Translations under genes and position numbers: made by a program | The notes under the pieces: generated by a model | The model's input: the letters and a program-made list of their open reading frames with translations, nothing else | Told to the model about the DNA's origin: nothing | The model's database searches: none | Origin: Dysgonamonadaceae bacterium | Lineage (GTDB): Bacteria; Bacteroidota; Bacteroidia; Bacteroidales; Azobacteroidaceae | Assembly: GCA_031256015.1 (NCBI GenBank) | Contig: JAIRRK010000002.1 | Span: 1-10,373 of the forward strand | Length of the DNA: 10,373 bases | Reading direction: 5' to 3' | Part shown: positions 7,686 through 10,373 of the stretch, piece by piece | How positions within the stretch are numbered: the first letter of the stretch is position 1 | Layout of the letters: every line of letters starts with the position of its first letter

Positions 7686-8239
7686 ATCTGTTCCTGATTT
7701 TTGCTGTATTCAAAAGCTTGCTTAATAGCTTCCATATTCTTTACCAGTAATTCTCCTTTGAAATAATTCGTGGCGGCCGCCAATAGCGACTGCAGCGATA
7801 TAACAGCCGTTGCTCCCGCCAATGCTCCAATCATTACCGTATTGGTAACAGGACGACTCAAAACAGTTTGTGCCAAGTCCGAAGCGTTGATTAACGACAG
7901 TTTGTTTCCGTCTATATGTTTATATTTTTCCGGCGTTCCGGTGTTTATTATAATTCTTCCTTCGGGTTTCAGGTCATATAAAAAAGCTTCGTTGAAAAGA
8001 GTTTCATCCAGTACGACAATGTAGTCGCATTGTTTCACTTCGCTCCGGTCTTGTATTTTCTTATCCGCTATTTTCGTGAAAGCCAATACGGGTGCGCCTC
8101 TACGTTCCGGCCCGAAGGAAGGGAAAGCCAACGCGTATTTTCCTCCATGAAGCGAGGCGGCTTCACCAAGTAGTTTCGACGCAGTGAAACTTCCTTGTCC
8201 ACCTCGTCCGTGCCACCTTATTTCTATTATTTTTCCCAT
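7682..8239 (-). CDS. porG: 2-oxoacid:ferredoxin oxidoreductase, gamma subunit
   Basis: A 185-residue gamma subunit, normal size. Landmarks are EIRWHGRGGQGSFTASKLL (about 6-24), FPSFGPERRGAPVLAFTKI (about 39-57), the strand CDYIVVLDETL and the segment SRPVTNTVMIGALAGAT. These define the POR/VOR gamma domain, which is thought to take part in CoA binding. Having gamma and delta as separate small genes ahead of alpha and beta is the classic order of archaeal and anaerobic bacterial four-subunit POR/VOR enzymes. It differs from the fused single-chain pyruvate oxidoreductase often found in Bacteroidales for central metabolism, so this one is probably a dedicated extra enzyme. The ATG lies inside the last codons of the aminotransferase gene (13-base overlap). 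Confidence 0.94.
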   Translation of the reverse strand: MGKIIEIRWHGRGGQGSFTASKLLGEAASLHGGKYALAFPSFGPERRGAPVLAFTKIADKKIQDRSEVKQCDYIVVLDETLFNEAFLYDLKPEGRIIINTGTPEKYKHIDGNKLSLINASDLAQTVLSRPVTNTVMIGALAGATAVISLQSLLAAATNYFKGELLVKNMEAIKQAFEYSKNQEQI

Positions 8240-9405
8240 GGCTTTCCTTTCGCTTTTATACGTAAATCTTTCAACCTTACAAATGCTTCTTTCAATGTTT
8301 CTATATTCTTTGCGAAATGAAAACGGATAAAGTGCTGTGTGTCGCTTTTAAAGAAACCGGAACCGGGCACTGCCGCTACCCCGACTTCGCGGGCCAGCCA
8401 TTCGCAGAATTTCACATCATCGGTTACATCGAATTCCGAGATATCCACCATTACATAATAGGCTCCCTGCGGAACTGTATATTTTAATTGAAGACGGTCT
8501 AATCCTTGCAGAAAGAAATCTTTCTTTTCCGTATAATGAAGTGTTAATTCTTCATAGTATTCATCTTCAAAGTTCAACGCTGTTACGGCTGCTTCCTGCA
8601 AGGGTGCTGCTGCTCCTACAGTCAGGAAATCGTGTACTTTCCGTATGTGTTCCGTAATAGCAGGCGGGGCAATTACATATCCCAGCCGCCAGCCGGTTAT
8701 GGAATAGGTTTTAGACAACGAACTGCACGAAATAGTACGGTCGGCCACTCCGGGCAGAGAAGCAAAATAAATATGCTTATAGGGTTTGTACACAATATGT
8801 TCGTACACTTCGTCAGTTATCACAAACACATCGTACTTTATGGCAAAGTCGGCAATGACCTGCAATTCGTCGCGGGTGAACACCTTTCCTGTAGGATTGG
8901 AAGGATTACACAATATCAATGCTTTCGGATGCTGCTTAAAGGCTTCTTCCAGTTCGTTGATATCGAAATTAAAATACGGTGGTTTCAGATGTACGTAAAC
9001 AGGTTCGGCTCCCGATAATATGGCATCCGCTCCGTAGTTCTCGTAGAATGGAGAAAAAACGATTACTTTATCACCCGGATTGGTAACGGTAAGTATGGCC
9101 GCCATCATCGCCTCCGTACTTCCGCAGGTTACAACGATTTGTGTCTCGGGGTCGATATCGATACCCATGTATTTTGATTGCTTGCGGGCTAATGCCTCGC
9201 GGAAGTTTTGCGCCCCCCATGTGACGGCATACTGATGCAAACTACCTCCGGCGGCGGTTTTTAACGCCTCTTTTAATTTCTGCGGAGGGTCGAAATCAGG
9301 GAACCCCTGCGACAGATTTATTGCGTTGTATCTGTTCGCTATTCTTGTCATCCGGCGAATGACCGAGTCTGTGAAACAGGCTGTTTTTTTGCTTAATTCG
9401 GGCAT
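8227..9405 (-). CDS. Class I PLP aminotransferase, kynurenine/methionine/aromatic type
   Basis: A 392-residue fold-type I aminotransferase. Landmarks are the N-terminal NAINLSQGFPDFDPP, the CNPSNPTGKVFTRDEL segment, VITDEVYEH, and the Schiff-base Lys232 in SSLSKTYSITGWRLGY. Near the C terminus are AVPGSGFF and HFIRFHFAK, the latter with the carboxylate-binding Arg. The SQGFPDFDPP start and DFLTVGAAAPLQEAA segment are typical of the kynurenine--oxoglutarate transaminase and YbdL methionine aminotransferase group, which accepts methionine, phenylalanine and related large neutral amino acids. It would therefore feed or drain the 2-oxoacid used by the adjacent oxidoreductase. A TTG at 9411 is in frame and would add two residues; the ATG at 9405, two bases after the ligase stop, is preferred. 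The exact amino acid partner is not readable from sequence. Confidence 0.93.
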   Translation of the reverse strand: MPELSKKTACFTDSVIRRMTRIANRYNAINLSQGFPDFDPPQKLKEALKTAAGGSLHQYAVTWGAQNFREALARKQSKYMGIDIDPETQIVVTCGSTEAMMAAILTVTNPGDKVIVFSPFYENYGADAILSGAEPVYVHLKPPYFNFDINELEEAFKQHPKALILCNPSNPTGKVFTRDELQVIADFAIKYDVFVITDEVYEHIVYKPYKHIYFASLPGVADRTISCSSLSKTYSITGWRLGYVIAPPAITEHIRKVHDFLTVGAAAPLQEAAVTALNFEDEYYEELTLHYTEKKDFFLQGLDRLQLKYTVPQGAYYVMVDISEFDVTDDVKFCEWLAREVGVAAVPGSGFFKSDTQHFIRFHFAKNIETLKEAFVRLKDLRIKAKGKPWEK

Positions 9406-9407
9406 AA

Positions 9408-10373
9408 TCAATTTCTTTTATCTATTAGTCGTACCGCTTTATGAGTGGCGCGTGGTAAGCTTTCGTAGTCCAGAACAAATACTTCTTTAGGTTTTACCCC
9501 TATGCGCGCTTTAATATTATTGGATACTTGTTGAGCCAGTATTTCTTTAGGTATTGTATTATGAATAGCTTGTTCTACTTCAACCGTAAACCGTGTACTG
9601 AAATTCTCACTCAATGCCGTAATCCTGTATTCGCCGGATAGTTCGGGTAAATTCCGGATCACGTATTCAATATCGCTCGGAAAAACGTTTACACCTGATA
9701 CAATCAGCAGATCATCCCGCCTGCCTGTAATACTTATACGGACATGGGTACGGCCGCAGGCACATTTTTCCCGGTTGACACTTCCGATATCATTTGTGCG
9801 GAAGCGAATAAGCGGGCGGGCTTCTTTTTTCAATGTGGTAAAAACCAGTTCCCCTTGTTCTCCGTCCGGTACAGGTTGCAGTGTTTCCGGATTGATGACT
9901 TCTACCAAAATATTGTCTTCGGCCAGATGTAAACCATTCTTTTCGCTGCACATACCGGCGCACGCCCCGAAAATGTCGGACAATCCGAAGAAATCATATA
10001 CCTCCGCATCCCACAGGTTTTCGATAGCCCGGCGGGTTGCCGGGATGGAACCTCCCGCTTCGCCGGCTACGATAATTTTGTTAATCGCCAGGTCTTTCGC
10101 CGGGTCTATACCCTGTTTTTTGGCCGTATCGCCCAGATACCACGCATAAGAGGGGGTAGTCCAGATAACGGTCGGCCGAAATTCTTTGAGAATAAACAGC
10201 AACCGGTCTGACGGTATCGTTCCCGCCCAAATGCACAACGCTCCCAGGTTTTGTGCGCCGATTACGTCGGGGCCGCCTACAAAGAGGCTGAAATTGAGGG
10301 CATGTACGTAGCGGTCTTTCGGGCGCATTCCCGCCGCCCAAAACAGGCGGCTTTCCACGTCCTGAAAGTTGTC
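9408..10373 (-). CDS. paaK: Phenylacetate-CoA ligase family (PaaK-like) AMP-forming acyl/aryl-CoA ligase, partial
   Basis: The frame is open to the right edge (321 residues visible, beginning DNFQDVESRLFWAAG), so the N-terminal quarter with the first ATP-binding loop is outside. An in-frame GTG at 10358 is internal, since the family sequence clearly continues upstream of it. Visible landmarks counted from the edge are IIVAGEAGGS (ending at 109), FFGLSD (128-133), RFRTND (190-195), CACGRTH (204-210), GRRDDLLIVSGVNVFP in the hinge region, and the C-terminal catalytic Lys312 in ATHKAVRLID. The family forms an acyl-adenylate from ATP and a carboxylic acid, classically phenylacetate, and then the CoA thioester; the reverse direction is thermodynamically possible. 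Placed ahead of an aminotransferase and an oxidoreductase that yields acyl-CoA, it probably handles the matching free acid. Substrate specificity is inferred, not seen. Confidence 0.9.
   Translation of the reverse strand, partial: DNFQDVESRLFWAAGMRPKDRYVHALNFSLFVGGPDVIGAQNLGALCIWAGTIPSDRLLFILKEFRPTVIWTTPSYAWYLGDTAKKQGIDPAKDLAINKIIVAGEAGGSIPATRRAIENLWDAEVYDFFGLSDIFGACAGMCSEKNGLHLAEDNILVEVINPETLQPVPDGEQGELVFTTLKKEARPLIRFRTNDIGSVNREKCACGRTHVRISITGRRDDLLIVSGVNVFPSDIEYVIRNLPELSGEYRITALSENFSTRFTVEVEQAIHNTIPKEILAQQVSNNIKARIGVKPKEVFVLDYESLPRATHKAVRLIDKRN

Noticed and set aside
10081..10341. GTG at 10358 as a true start, making a complete 316-residue ligase
   Set aside because: The frame stays open to the window edge and the family's N-terminal ATP-binding region is missing, so the gene is simply cut by the window.

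Overview
The window looks like a chromosomal segment of an anaerobic Bacteroidota member, most likely order Bacteroidales. Three things point there: the short glycogen-synthase-family protein next to a DUF4270 lipoprotein, the general lack of clear Shine-Dalgarno sites, and the low-GC glutamine-rich RpoN. The genus cannot be fixed from the sequence. Every base from 1 to the right edge lies in or within about 50 bases of a gene. No RNA gene, CRISPR array, insertion sequence or phage gene was seen.

Left part, plus strand (1-3128, visibly AT-rich): the last 51 codons of a glycogen/starch-synthase-family glycosyltransferase, then 9 bases later a DUF4270 lipoprotein, then after a 53-base gap rpoN (sigma-54). 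These three are codirectional and could share a transcript.

Right part, minus strand (10373 down to 3111, clearly GC-richer towards the right edge): eight tightly packed genes running leftward. In order of transcription they are a phenylacetate-CoA-ligase-type acyl/aryl-CoA ligase (5' end outside the window), a class I PLP aminotransferase of the kynurenine/methionine aminotransferase type, the gamma, delta, alpha and beta subunits of a four-subunit pyruvate-type 2-oxoacid:ferredoxin oxidoreductase, a cystathionine beta-synthase-like enzyme without regulatory domains, and a cystathionine gamma-lyase-like enzyme. Junctions range from a 13-base overlap to a 12-base gap, so one operon with translational coupling is very likely. 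Its promoter is upstream of the right edge. The last gene converges on rpoN and the two coding regions overlap by 18 bases.

Taken together, the minus-strand operon holds the complete logic amino acid <-> 2-oxoacid <-> acyl-CoA + CO2 + reduced ferredoxin <-> free acid, followed by reverse transsulfuration (homocysteine + serine -> cystathionine -> cysteine + 2-oxobutyrate + ammonia). The real substrate is open. Aromatic amino acids (phenylpyruvate/phenylacetyl-CoA/phenylacetate, in either direction), methionine (4-methylthio-2-oxobutyrate), and the 2-oxobutyrate released by the gamma-lyase are all consistent with the gene set. The joining of this module to transsulfuration is the most interesting point in the window.
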